DNA from: an uncultured Psychrosphaera sp. | GTDB taxonomy: Bacteria > Pseudomonadota > Gammaproteobacteria > Enterobacterales > Alteromonadaceae | Length of the DNA: 64,000 nucleotides | NCBI RefSeq assembly: GCF_947500655.1 | Contig: NZ_CANMSK010000005.1 | Span: forward strand, 124,001-188,000 | Reading direction: 5' to 3' | Shown here: positions 47,261 through 56,396 of the stretch, in pieces | Layout: the number at the start of each line of letters is the position of its first letter | Numbering within the stretch: position 1 is the first letter of the stretch | Notes under the pieces: model-generated | What the model saw: only the letters and a program-made list of their open reading frames with translations | Told to the model about the DNA's origin: nothing | The model's database searches: none | Made by a program: the position numbers and the translations under genes

Positions 47261-47908
47261 TTACTTTTCTCGAACAAAAATTGGCGTGTTAGGGTATTCT
47301 ATTATGTCTTTCTTAACTTCATTCCAATTTAAATTAGGGTATTTTTTCTGGAGCAAAGCTAAGTCTCTTTCTGATTTATCAGCAATAAGCCAATAACCTG
47401 ATGACACTAAAGAAGCACCAAAAAGATTTTTACCATTGTATACAGGTTGAATTGCATACTCCCCTATGTAAGTGATCTTTCCAGCTTCAGCGTGAAACCT
47501 AATTGAAAAATTGTCGCTATCTTGCCAGTTTGTATGCGTATAGCCATATGATTGAGTTATCTGTGTACCATAAATTTCATAATCCCCAGCCGGAACTATA
47601 TACGCAAAAATATTACCTGAGTTTTTCTTCTCTTTAAAATCAAAATCGTACTTACCAAAAGGTACGCTTTTATCCATTTTACCTTTTATAAAATTCTTGT
47701 ATATCATGTCTGCATTAATTGATCTGAATAACAACGACCAGCTATCAAAACTCTGTAAACCGTTAGCTCTTGATAGAGAACCCACAATTAAAGAATAATT
47801 ATTATCTAACGCATTTGTGTTTATTTTTTTTGGTAATTCCGGTCGGGCTGTACAACCAGCTAACAATATACTTAATCCAATAGTTATTAATGTTATATAC
47901 TTTTTCAT
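47261..47908 (-). CDS. Uncharacterised lipoprotein
   Basis: A 215-residue exported protein with leader MKKYITLITIGLSILLAGC, so Cys19 should be lipidated. The body is beta-rich with aromatic residues and ends in PNTPIFVREK. The VGSLSR and AYIVPAGDYEIYG motifs resemble other small envelope lipoproteins of this group, but I do not recognise a named family. No operon partner is adjacent. Confidence 0.65.
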   Translation of the reverse strand: MKKYITLITIGLSILLAGCTARPELPKKINTNALDNNYSLIVGSLSRANGLQSFDSWSLLFRSINADMIYKNFIKGKMDKSVPFGKYDFDFKEKKNSGNIFAYIVPAGDYEIYGTQITQSYGYTHTNWQDSDNFSIRFHAEAGKITYIGEYAIQPVYNGKNLFGASLVSSGYWLIADKSERDLALLQKKYPNLNWNEVKKDIIEYPNTPIFVREK

Positions 47909-48306
47909 AATAATCCGTTTTAAAAGTTATAAGGATATCCCACTTTAAATTAAAACACCGATTCTTGCTAGACTCTATTTAGCACGATAAATTTGTAACT
48001 ACTAAGTATTTTAGAAAGCAAATTAATTGGTAGTGATTTGAAATTAAGAGGAAAATTGGTTGATTCTAATTTCTGAAATTAGAGAATAAGCTCTTGAAAT
48101 TGGAGTGAGCATCACCGCTTGCTTTCTTGTCGACGGTTCCTAACCTTTCTACATTATGAACAAGACAAATTGATTTCATACATTGATAGTTTCTGTCTTT
48201 TTCTCCATGTACTTTGTATCTCTGTAGTTATATTTTGTTTAATCTGTGTGTCTAAAATAAACAATAGCAAAGAGCTTGATTAAACCACTCAAGATACTGA
48301 AAGCAC
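47909..48306. other. 398-base intergenic region with GAAATT repeats
   Basis: No gene is evident. A 19-base palindrome (TCTAATTTC-T-GAAATTAGA) lies at 48065-48083. Short direct repeats of the form TGAAATTnnGAG occur near 48038, 48073 and 48094. I cannot assign a binding protein. Confidence 0.4.
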
Positions 48307-48801
48307 CTATAAGTGATTTTTACGTCGAGTCCACAGAATAAATGGCAGTGTTATAATGTAGTTTATTAACAAGCCTACTATCACCCCAAACGCAATTCCG
48401 TTTAGAGTTAACGGTATGCCAAGCTTGAAGTTGCTAACGGTTTTCTCTAAATTTCCGTACCTTGCAGGATTGAACATATAAATAGCTTTATCTAACAAGT
48501 TTCCTTCTTCAAAAACTATCACACCATTTGTTAACTCATCATATAACTCAAGGGTATAAAGTTTTTGTGTAGCATCTGTTCTTACGCTGGCATCATCATT
48601 TTCTAAGTGATGATTGATCATGGCTCTGAGATCAGGATATTCATGCTGCTTAGCAGTAGCCTCATATCCATCAACTTGCCACTTGGTTGACTCATATAAT
48701 CCAGATAAAAACTGCTGATAATGATCAGCCAGTTGAGGAACCTGCAGTGCGATAATTAACGCAGTACCAAAAATAATTTTGTCAGCTAATTTTCCAATCA
48801 A
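48307..48801 (-). CDS. DUF2937 family membrane protein (TTG start)
   Basis: A 164-residue protein with hydrophobic segments at about residues 9-25 and 128-155 and a soluble middle part. It matches DUF2937 in pattern (QVPQLADHYQQFLSG near residue 20), a family of unknown function. The start is TTG at 48799-48801, supported by AGGAGG 7 bases upstream. It is the first of a group of minus-strand genes but stands apart from the SCO gene by 236 bases. Confidence 0.8.
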   Translation of the reverse strand: MIGKLADKIIFGTALIIALQVPQLADHYQQFLSGLYESTKWQVDGYEATAKQHEYPDLRAMINHHLENDDASVRTDATQKLYTLELYDELTNGVIVFEEGNLLDKAIYMFNPARYGNLEKTVSNFKLGIPLTLNGIAFGVIVGLLINYIITLPFILWTRRKNHL

Positions 48802-49037
48802 AGTTGTTCCTCCTAGTTACTTGCTATGTGTTCTTGTCTTGCGCTGTGTAGACCAGATAACTTTCTGACAGCTTGGTTCCTCTTATTTATTTTTAGCAAA
48901 TTACGTTATCCTTTACCATCGCTTTCTCACGTAACAGTTAGGCTTTCGTAACCCCAAAAAATAAACATTATCTCTTTTTTCATGCCTTGGTGGGCAAGTC
49001 ACCAACACAGTATATAAATCAAGCTGATGAATAAGTG

Positions 49038-49667
49038 TTAATCAACCAAGGTGGTAAAGTCTTCGACTAGTATCTTAGATTCTATGGTTGGTACTTGGTT
49101 AAGTTCTATTTTTGGCTTAAACATGGCGACTATTTTTCCGTTTGGATTGATAACAGCAACTGAAGCACTGTGATCTACAAAATAGTCTTTTGCGTCGTTA
49201 TCTGGAATGGAATACATCAGGCCTAAATTTCTAACAAATGGAAACAAGTCTTTGTGCTCTGCGCCCAAACCTAGAATGTCTGAATTAAAATATTCAACAT
49301 ACTTTTTACGCTTGTCAGCACTGTCTCTTTTAGGATCAACCGATACAAACAATACTTGTACTGGCTCCGCTGCTAGTTTATTCAACTCTGGTAATACGCT
49401 GCTTAATTTAGCCATAGTCATAGGGCAAATGTCTGGACAAGATAAATAACCTAAAAAGACTAAGTTCCATTTACCGGCAATTGCTTGGTTATCTACCAGC
49501 TGTTCGTTTTGATCGTAAAGTTTAAATGGCTGAATTTCTCTGGGCTGTTGATAAACTAATGTGGTTTCAGAATATTGCTTCTGCTCATTTAATTGGTAAA
49601 AATATTGGCCAACAAATAACGCAATCGCTGCAGCTAGCAATAAGCCGAGTTTTTCTTGAAGTTTCAT
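49038..49667 (-). CDS. SCO/SenC-type copper chaperone
   Basis: A 209-residue membrane-anchored thioredoxin-fold protein with an N-terminal anchor at about 8-25. The copper site is CPDICPM near residues 77-83 with the distal His in VDHSASV near 165. SCO proteins load copper into the CuA centre of cytochrome oxidase subunit II. It is the last gene of the oxidase cluster and lies 8 bases after cyoE. Confidence 0.92.
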   Translation of the reverse strand: MKLQEKLGLLLAAAIALFVGQYFYQLNEQKQYSETTLVYQQPREIQPFKLYDQNEQLVDNQAIAGKWNLVFLGYLSCPDICPMTMAKLSSVLPELNKLAAEPVQVLFVSVDPKRDSADKRKKYVEYFNSDILGLGAEHKDLFPFVRNLGLMYSIPDNDAKDYFVDHSASVAVINPNGKIVAMFKPKIELNQVPTIESKILVEDFTTLVD

Positions 49668-49675
49668 TTAATAAC

Positions 49676-50584
49676 CTAAAATTTAAAAAAGTGATCAACC
49701 AGCAGAGCAACAAACAGCCATAACAAATGCTTAATGGAAAATTGAAACGTCTCCATTGCTAATGCTTTGTCTTCGCTAGTTTTTAGTAACCATGCATATC
49801 GTAAGAACATTAAGTTTAACACTAAAGACGACGCTAAATAAATAAGTCCTGTCATGCCAACCAAATAAGGTAAAAGGCACACTAACAACAGTAATACTGT
49901 GTATAACACTATCGTCATTTTGGTAAACTCAGAACCATGTGTAACTGGCAACATTGGTATATTCACCCTTGCATAATCCTCTTTCCGATGAATTGCCAAA
50001 GCCCAAAAGTGTGGTGGGGTCCAAGTGAAAATAATCATCACTAAAAAATATGCATGAGGATGTAACTCACCAGTTATTGATGTCCACCCCAGTAATGGAG
50101 GCATTGCACCGGCTAAACCACCAATAACAATATTTTGCGGTGTTAATCGTTTTAGCACTAATGTATATACAACGGCATAGCCAAATAAACTGCACAAGGT
50201 TAACCATGCCGTTAGCGCATTTACTTCTAAATACAGTAAAACAAAACCACTACAGGCTAACAACAGGGCAAATAATATTGCCTGCGTATTATTAATCCGT
50301 CCTTTGGCCAAAGGCCGATTATACGTTCGCGCCATTTTTGCATCTATCTTTTGATCGACAATATGATTAAGTGCTGCCGCAGCAGCAGAAAGTAAACCAA
50401 TCCCCATGGAAGCGACGGCCATTAACCATAAGCTAGGTAAACTTTCTTGTGATAACACCATGCCTACTATGGCAGTGATCACTAACATAGCCACGACTTT
50501 AGGCTTGGTGATCTCATAGAGATCGGCCAACACTTGTACTAAAGGCTGTATAAACTGTAATTGAAATGATTTAGAAACATTCAT
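49676..50584 (-). CDS. cyoE: Protoheme IX farnesyltransferase (heme O synthase)
   Basis: A 302-residue polytopic prenyltransferase with about nine helices. The first Asp-rich region is NHIVDQKIDAKMARTYNRPLA near residue 72-92 and the conserved HRKEDYARVNIPML loop lies near 199-212. It converts heme B to heme O, the substrate of CtaA. The name ctaB is equivalent. It sits 14 bases after ctaA and before the SCO gene. Confidence 0.95.
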   Translation of the reverse strand: MNVSKSFQLQFIQPLVQVLADLYEITKPKVVAMLVITAIVGMVLSQESLPSLWLMAVASMGIGLLSAAAAALNHIVDQKIDAKMARTYNRPLAKGRINNTQAILFALLLACSGFVLLYLEVNALTAWLTLCSLFGYAVVYTLVLKRLTPQNIVIGGLAGAMPPLLGWTSITGELHPHAYFLVMIIFTWTPPHFWALAIHRKEDYARVNIPMLPVTHGSEFTKMTIVLYTVLLLLVCLLPYLVGMTGLIYLASSLVLNLMFLRYAWLLKTSEDKALAMETFQFSIKHLLWLFVALLVDHFFKF

Positions 50585-50598
50585 AATAAATTACCCTT

Positions 50599-51621
50599 TT
50601 ATCTACGTATTAAGGATGCTTGGTGCTGCCCTTGTGACTTTAGATTAAACATAAGAGTCACTAAGCTTGCTAACAAACATAACGCTATAAAATTATGACT
50701 TACTGCTATAAATATTGGCAGTTGAAATACCACATTACTTACACCTAATAAAAACTGAGTAGACACCAGAATTGATAACACAATGCCGTGCTTTTTCAAT
50801 TCAGTGCTTTTTGAACGTATTAAATTAAATGCCAATACCGCAAAAATACACAAAACAACGACGGCACCAAATCTATGTAAAACATGGATAGACATTCGAG
50901 CTTCATACGGTAGAACCCCATATTCATAATTATGATGCCCTGTGGGAATAGTTAACGCTTCGCTTATATCAAACTTCTCAGTCCAGCCACTTTCACAAAT
51001 GGGTAAATCAGTACAAGCCACCGCCGCGTAATTAGATGCAGTCCAACCGCCCAAGGCTATTTGTAAAACCAGTAACAATAAAGCACTTTGAGATAGTCTA
51101 TATAAGTGGCGACATAAAGAAGATGGTGAATTCATAATATGGCTAGTATTACTTTGTCGGCGCAGCGTTAACAACGAAACAATCAGTAAACAGAAAGTAG
51201 TAAAGCCGCCGAGCAAATGCCCCAAAACGACTAACGGCATCAAATTTAACGTAACTGTCCACATACCTAGTAACGCTTGAAAACAAACGGTCAGCAGTAA
51301 TACAGTAGGGAGTATCATTTTTTGTTTGGTTTTAATGCTTAATAAAAACATAGCTAAAATTATCAAACCTAACGAACCAGCAAAATAACGATGTATCATT
51401 TCATTCCATGCTTTAGCATGTTCTACAGGTCTATCAGGAAAAATACCTTCGGCATGAGCGATATCAGCTTCGTGAGTAGGCACCGACATAAAACCATAAC
51501 ACCCTGGCCAATCCGGGCAGCCTAACCCAGCATCTGTTAACCGAGTATAAGCCCCTAAAATAACCACCACCGCAGCAACAAAAATGGCGATTACATTAAG
51601 TTTATATAACGTGCGTACCAT
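50599..51621 (-). CDS. ctaA: Heme A synthase (COX15/CtaA)
   Basis: A 340-residue membrane enzyme with eight helices in two related halves. I start at the ATG at 51619-51621 (MVRTLYKLN) with AAGGAG about 9 bases upstream; a GTG at 51664-51666 would add a soluble, hydrophilic leader. Conserved features are TDAGLGCPDWPGCYGF near residue 33-48 and heme-ligand histidines in MIHRYFAGSLG and VLHRFGAV. It oxidises heme O to heme A for the CtaD active site. Confidence 0.93.
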   Translation of the reverse strand: MVRTLYKLNVIAIFVAAVVVILGAYTRLTDAGLGCPDWPGCYGFMSVPTHEADIAHAEGIFPDRPVEHAKAWNEMIHRYFAGSLGLIILAMFLLSIKTKQKMILPTVLLLTVCFQALLGMWTVTLNLMPLVVLGHLLGGFTTFCLLIVSLLTLRRQSNTSHIMNSPSSLCRHLYRLSQSALLLLVLQIALGGWTASNYAAVACTDLPICESGWTEKFDISEALTIPTGHHNYEYGVLPYEARMSIHVLHRFGAVVVLCIFAVLAFNLIRSKSTELKKHGIVLSILVSTQFLLGVSNVVFQLPIFIAVSHNFIALCLLASLVTLMFNLKSQGQHQASLIRR

Positions 51622-51681
51622 ATAGATGGCTCCTTTTTTCTTATTATTTTGAGCATGATTTTTCACATAACCAACCTACTT

Positions 51682-52191
51682 TTAGCCAACTCTGGCGTAA
51701 TTCAGTAGTTTTTTTAAATCCGCCAGAATGTCTTTGCTAGTTTTTATTGTATCCTCGCGTAAGACACTTCCTGCGTATTGCATGATCACCTTGCCATATG
51801 GATCAACAAGATAAATATGGTCCATATCTAATTCAGTATTAGTTACTTGCTGACGTTTCAGTAACGGATATTGGGAGAAATCAAGCGACTCGTTTAACAC
51901 CAAAGCATCAACTCTTTTTTGTAATTTTCCTAAAGCAATATAGGTTTGGTTTAAACCGTATAACTGCTCTTCACATTTTTTATCACAGTCATGCTGATTT
52001 GGCTGAAACACTAACCGCCACATAGGTCTGTCAGATAACTCAACTAAACCTAACGTTATTTCATGATCAACAAATTGACCTTTTGCTGTAGCGCCTGGAG
52101 TAAACCAACCAAACTTTAAAACCATAAAAGCCAGTACAAATGACGCAACTGCCATGCCTACAAAAATAGTGAAAAAAGATTTAGTTTTCAT
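51682..52191 (-). CDS. Cytochrome oxidase assembly-associated thioredoxin-like protein
   Basis: A 169-residue protein with one N-terminal membrane anchor (about 7-27). The periplasmic domain has CDKKC at about residues 69-73 and DMDHIYLVDPYGKVIMQYAG, like a divergent SCO fold. The CxxxC spacing suits copper or disulfide chemistry. Its place between SURF1 and ctaA links it to oxidase assembly. Named function is not known. Overlaps surf1 by 11 bases. Confidence 0.75.
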   Translation of the reverse strand: MKTKSFFTIFVGMAVASFVLAFMVLKFGWFTPGATAKGQFVDHEITLGLVELSDRPMWRLVFQPNQHDCDKKCEEQLYGLNQTYIALGKLQKRVDALVLNESLDFSQYPLLKRQQVTNTELDMDHIYLVDPYGKVIMQYAGSVLREDTIKTSKDILADLKKLLNYARVG

Positions 52192-52981
52192 TGTTTTCCT
52201 TTAACGACGATCTTGGTGTTTTTTGAATTTGTTTACCTTTATGCAAGCTGGCAAACATAAAGACCACGAGACTAGACAATGCGAGTAAAAACCATTGCAC
52301 CGCATAGGCTTGATGTTTCTCTGGTGACATAACCACTGGTTTGTATATTTGTGGATAATTTATATTTTCATTAGTGTCTGCATAAACCACTACGGGTAAC
52401 ACGTCCTGTGTATCTAAGTTGGCAATAATGCTAGAAATAGACTGGACTCGTTTTGGCCAACCGTTTTCGTCTTGCCCTTGCTGCAGTGAAAACTGTTTAA
52501 AATCTGTGGTTCTGACAACCCCTGTTAATTCAATATTGTCAGGTAGAGTTATTCTTGGTAATTCAGAACGATATTTACTAGCCTGAATCCAGCCCCAGTT
52601 GACTAATACTTGCTTGGCTTGTGGTGTTTGATTTTGTTGCTCTTTACCTTGTAGTTGAAGAGTCGTTATCACGTTATAGCCAACTTTTCCGTTATAGGTT
52701 TTATTATCCAATAACCAAGTATTGTCGGTAACTATCTTGCCGTGTAGTTTTACCTTACGCCCATTAAGTTCAATGAGTGTTATTGCAGTACGTTGCAATA
52801 AATCTTCGCCAGTAATTTCACCTTGCTGTGAAAATAATGCGATTTGTTGACGCTTTTGTTCCGCTCTATCTAATTGCCAAAAACCTAACTTGCACATTGC
52901 AACAAAAGCGGCCAAAGTAACCACCAAAGGTAAAATTGATACTGAAAAGCGTTGAAATATTATCAATATACTGCAATCCAA
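52181..52981 (-). CDS. SURF1 family oxidase assembly protein
   Basis: A 266-residue protein with two membrane helices at the ends (about 13-30 and 225-245) and a periplasmic domain between. GFWQLDRAEQKRQQ near residue 33-46 and VLVNWGWIQASKYR near 125-138 are SURF1 signatures. SURF1 assists heme A insertion into subunit I. The start is a TTG at 52979-52981 without a good ribosome site, so it is uncertain by some residues. Confidence 0.9.
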   Translation of the reverse strand: MDCSILIIFQRFSVSILPLVVTLAAFVAMCKLGFWQLDRAEQKRQQIALFSQQGEITGEDLLQRTAITLIELNGRKVKLHGKIVTDNTWLLDNKTYNGKVGYNVITTLQLQGKEQQNQTPQAKQVLVNWGWIQASKYRSELPRITLPDNIELTGVVRTTDFKQFSLQQGQDENGWPKRVQSISSIIANLDTQDVLPVVVYADTNENINYPQIYKPVVMSPEKHQAYAVQWFLLALSSLVVFMFASLHKGKQIQKTPRSSLKENNEN

Positions 52982-53006
52982 AAACTAAGATAAAGGAAAT
53001 TAATGT

Positions 53007-53222
53007 ATGGCACTAATAGTCAAAATCGCTATCGGATTAATATTAATTTTCATTATATTTAACTTATTTAAAGCTATGACTTCAATGTTAAAACAACATC
53101 CAGAGCAAAAGCCTATGTCGTACTTTATTGGTAAACGATTAATCTATACCGTGTTACTTATCTCGATACTGTTAATTTGTTTATTCACTGGTGTTATTCA
53201 GCTTAACCCCAGACCTTTTTAA
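53007..53222 (+). CDS. DUF2909 twin-transmembrane protein
   Basis: A 71-residue protein with two membrane helices (about 3-25 and 46-65) separated by a basic loop. It matches DUF2909, whose genes commonly sit between ctaE and SURF1 on the opposite strand. It is divergent from SURF1 and convergent with ctaE. A role in oxidase biogenesis is suggested only by location. Confidence 0.82.
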   Translation: MALIVKIAIGLILIFIIFNLFKAMTSMLKQHPEQKPMSYFIGKRLIYTVLLISILLICLFTGVIQLNPRPF

Positions 53223-53235
53223 TATTGTACATACG

Positions 53236-53259
53236 CCCTGCCAATATTTATTGGCAGGG
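53236..53259. terminator. Hairpin between DUF2909 and ctaE
   Basis: CCCTGCCAAT and ATTGGCAGGG form a perfect stem around ATTT, between convergent stops. No T tract follows on either strand, so it may be a weak bidirectional terminator or an RNA 3'-end stabiliser. Confidence 0.6.
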
Positions 53260-53268
53260 TTATACAAT

Positions 53269-54153
53269 CTAAATGATATAAACAAATATAAACAAACAAA
53301 CCCAAACCACATCAACAAAGTGCCAATACCAACTCGCAGCTTGGAAACCAAAGCTATTCTCTGGTGTGAAGTGATCTTTAATTACAATTCTTAAAAACAT
53401 AATGAACAACATTATGGTGCCCAATGTGACATGCAAACCATGAAAACCAGTGAGTAAATAAAAGGTATTTCCGTACATGCCGCTAGATAACATTAAGCCC
53501 ATTTCTTGATATGCATGAGTATATTCTTCTACTTGTAAAAATAAGAAAATACAGCCTAAAAGCACGGTTAACCCTAGACCCCATTTAAGCTGCTTACGTT
53601 TATTTTGCTCCAAACCAACATGTGCAAAATGGCAGGTAATTGAAGATATTAATAATATAATCGTATTGATAAGTGGCAAGCCGTTCCAGCCCATAGCTTC
53701 AGTGACTGTACCACTTGGTGTTTTTGTTAATGGCCAAATAGCTTCAAATGCAGGCCATAAAACTTCATGCGTCATCGCATTATTACTCGCACCACCTAAC
53801 CAAGGAACAGAGAAGACTCGGGCATATAATAAAGCACCAAAAAATGCACCAAAAAACATAACTTCTGAAAAAATAAACCAACTCATTCCCTGACGAAATG
53901 ATCTATCTAGTTGCTTGCTGTATTTGCCAGACATGGACTCATCAATCACGTTACGGAACCAGCCCACGAGCATAAAGATGGTAATTGCCATTCCAGCAAA
54001 AAGTAAATAACCACCAAAACCAGTTACTTGGTTTTTAATATCATTAACATAATTACCAGCGCCAAAGGCGATACAAAACAACCCAATCGCGCCCACAATA
54101 GGCCATGGACTTTGTGATGGTACATAATACTTTTCATATTCATTATTATTCAT
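53269..54153 (-). CDS. ctaE: Cytochrome c oxidase subunit III
   Basis: A 294-residue membrane protein with seven helices. I start at the ATG at 54151-54153 (MNNNEYEKYYVPSQSPWP) with a GAGAGGG upstream; an upstream TTG adds five residues only. Conserved motifs include GMSWFIFSEVMFFGAFFGALLYAR and GFHGLHVTLGT, and HFVDVVW near the end. Subunit III stabilises the oxidase core and its proton uptake. Confidence 0.95.
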   Translation of the reverse strand: MNNNEYEKYYVPSQSPWPIVGAIGLFCIAFGAGNYVNDIKNQVTGFGGYLLFAGMAITIFMLVGWFRNVIDESMSGKYSKQLDRSFRQGMSWFIFSEVMFFGAFFGALLYARVFSVPWLGGASNNAMTHEVLWPAFEAIWPLTKTPSGTVTEAMGWNGLPLINTIILLISSITCHFAHVGLEQNKRKQLKWGLGLTVLLGCIFLFLQVEEYTHAYQEMGLMLSSGMYGNTFYLLTGFHGLHVTLGTIMLFIMFLRIVIKDHFTPENSFGFQAASWYWHFVDVVWVCLFIFVYII

Positions 54154-54175
54154 ATTCTGCCCTCTCAAATGAGCA

Positions 54176-54757
54176 TTAATTCTTGTTTGCTGCGAACAAT
54201 TTTATAAATTCGTCTTGTTCAATATTTTCACTAATATCAAACAAGGTATAAGCCAAAGTAACGGTTGAATATTCAGCCGGAATATCTTTGTCTATATAAA
54301 ACTGCAACCCTAAATCAGCAGACGTTCCACGCTCTAGAGGTTGCTGATTGAAGCAAAAACATTCGATTTTATTAAAATATGCAGCGGCAATACCAGGACT
54401 CACTGAAGGAACTGCCTGCACAACCATATTGCTTACTGAGTTATTTTTTACTATAAAATTGAGTTGATGCATTTCGCCAGGATGGACATTCATTTTTTTT
54501 ACTTCTGGTTTGAATATCCAAGGTAAATTACCCTGAGTTCTTGCAATAAATTCAACACTGATGGTTCTAGTTTTATCCACGAAAGAAGATTGTGATGCAG
54601 CGACTTCGCTGGTTTTACCGTTAAGTCCGGTGATATCACAAAAAATGTCATACAGCGGAATCAAAGCAAAGCCAAAACCAAACATTAGAAATACAGTTAC
54701 CACTAACTTCTTAACGAGTTTGTTGGTAGCCTGTTGTGTTTTCTGTTCATCTTTCAT
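54176..54757 (-). CDS. ctaG: Cytochrome c oxidase assembly protein CtaG/Cox11
   Basis: A 193-residue CtaG protein with one N-terminal anchor (about 17-40, ending PLYDIFCDITGLNGKT). The copper-binding motif ECFCFNQQ lies near residue 132-139. It delivers copper to the CuB centre of subunit I. It lies between ctaD and ctaE, the usual order. Confidence 0.95.
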   Translation of the reverse strand: MKDEQKTQQATNKLVKKLVVTVFLMFGFGFALIPLYDIFCDITGLNGKTSEVAASQSSFVDKTRTISVEFIARTQGNLPWIFKPEVKKMNVHPGEMHQLNFIVKNNSVSNMVVQAVPSVSPGIAAAYFNKIECFCFNQQPLERGTSADLGLQFYIDKDIPAEYSTVTLAYTLFDISENIEQDEFIKLFAANKN

Positions 54758-54794
54758 TAAAACTCAACCTATTTAGTCGTTGAATTAACAGTAT

Positions 54795-56384
54795 CTATTT
54801 AATTGTCGGTGGTGTTTCAAAGGTATGATACGGAGCTGGCGAAGGAACTTCCCATTCTAATCCTTCAGCACCTTCCCAAACTTGGGCTGTCGCTTTTTCA
54901 CCACCTTTAATACATTTATAAACCACAGCAACAAACAACAATTGAGATAAGCCAAATGCAAAGCCTCCAATACTTATTACTGCGTTAAAGTCAGCAAACT
55001 GCAAAGCATAGTCAGGTATTCGTCTTGGCATTCCCGCCAGACCTACAAAATGCATCGGGAAAAACAACACGTTTACTGATACTAATGATAACCAAAAATG
55101 GGTTTTTGCTAACTTTTCATCAAACATATTACCGGTCCACTTTGGCAGCCAATAATAAGCCCCCGCCATAATTGAAAATATAGCGCCGGTAACCAGTACA
55201 TAATGAAAATGAGCGACCACAAAATAAGTATCATGATATTGGAAATCGGCAGGTGTAATGGCTAACATCAAGCCTGAAAATCCACCTATGGTAAATAGGA
55301 CGATAAAGGCAATTGAGAACATCATGGGCACTTCAAACGTTAATGACCCTCGCCACATGGTTGCCACCCAATTAAAGATTTTTACCCCTGTGGGCACCGA
55401 GATCAACATAGTGCAATACATAAAGAACAGTTCGCCAGCAAGCGGCATACCTGTGGTAAACATATGATGAGCCCAGACCAAAAACGACAAGAGTGCAATT
55501 GATGCGGTGGCATACACCATAGATGAATAACCAAACAGTTTTTTACGACTAAAGGTAGGAACAATTTGCGAGATAATGCCAAATGCAGGCAGTATCATTA
55601 TGTACACTTCTGGGTGACCAAAGAACCAGAATATATGTTGGAACATCACGGGGTCGCCACCACCTGCGGCATTGAAAAATGACGTTGCAAAGTACTTGTC
55701 GGTTAACACCATAGTTACAGCACCAGCTAAAACCGGCATGACTGCTATCAATAAGAATGCAGTGATCAGCCAAGTCCAAACAAACAGCGGCATTTTCATA
55801 AAGGTCATGCCTGGGGCTCGTAAATTAAATATGGTGACAATCACGTTTATCGCCCCCATTATTGAGGAGATCCCCATAATGTGAACTGAAAATACAAACA
55901 ATGCGGTACTGTCATTACTGTAAGTGGTAGAAAGTGGTGCATAAAAAGTCCAACCAAAGTTAGGACCGCCACCTTCCATAAACAAAGACATTAATAGTAT
56001 TAAAAATGCAAAAGGTAAGATCCAAAAACTCCAGTTATTCATTCTCGGCAGCGCCATATCTGGTGCGCCTATCATCATAGGAACCATCCAATTAGCTAAA
56101 CCAACAAACGCGGGCATAACGGCACCAAACACCATAATCAAGCCATGCACCGTTGTCATTTGATTAAAGAAGTCTGGTTCAACTATTTGCAGCCCAGGTT
56201 GAAATAACTCAGCCCTAATGACCATAGCCATTGCACCACCAATAAAAAACATCAGTAATGAAAATAAAAGATATAAAGAACCAATGTCTTTATGGTTAGT
56301 TGTTAATAACCAACGCATAATTCCCGAAGGTGCACCGTGATGTTCTTCAACATGGTTATCAGCGTTTAAATTTTTTGTACTCAT
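54795..56384 (-). CDS. ctaD: Cytochrome c oxidase subunit I
   Basis: A 529-residue heme-copper oxidase subunit with 12 helices. The heme a ligand lies in TVHGLIMVFGAVMP and the CuB/Tyr site in FGHPEVYIMILPAFG. The heme a3 ligands lie in YHDTYFVVAHFHYVL, and the K-channel region in WAHHMFTTG. It reduces oxygen to water and pumps protons at the inner membrane. It follows ctaC by 12 bases. Confidence 0.97.
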   Translation of the reverse strand: MSTKNLNADNHVEEHHGAPSGIMRWLLTTNHKDIGSLYLLFSLLMFFIGGAMAMVIRAELFQPGLQIVEPDFFNQMTTVHGLIMVFGAVMPAFVGLANWMVPMMIGAPDMALPRMNNWSFWILPFAFLILLMSLFMEGGGPNFGWTFYAPLSTTYSNDSTALFVFSVHIMGISSIMGAINVIVTIFNLRAPGMTFMKMPLFVWTWLITAFLLIAVMPVLAGAVTMVLTDKYFATSFFNAAGGGDPVMFQHIFWFFGHPEVYIMILPAFGIISQIVPTFSRKKLFGYSSMVYATASIALLSFLVWAHHMFTTGMPLAGELFFMYCTMLISVPTGVKIFNWVATMWRGSLTFEVPMMFSIAFIVLFTIGGFSGLMLAITPADFQYHDTYFVVAHFHYVLVTGAIFSIMAGAYYWLPKWTGNMFDEKLAKTHFWLSLVSVNVLFFPMHFVGLAGMPRRIPDYALQFADFNAVISIGGFAFGLSQLLFVAVVYKCIKGGEKATAQVWEGAEGLEWEVPSPAPYHTFETPPTIK

Positions 56385-56396
56385 AACGTGCTCCTC

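Noticed and set aside
48987..49005. TTGGTG/CACCAA hairpin downstream of the SCO gene
   Set aside because: Only 6 bp and no U tract in the minus-strand transcript, so termination is not supported.
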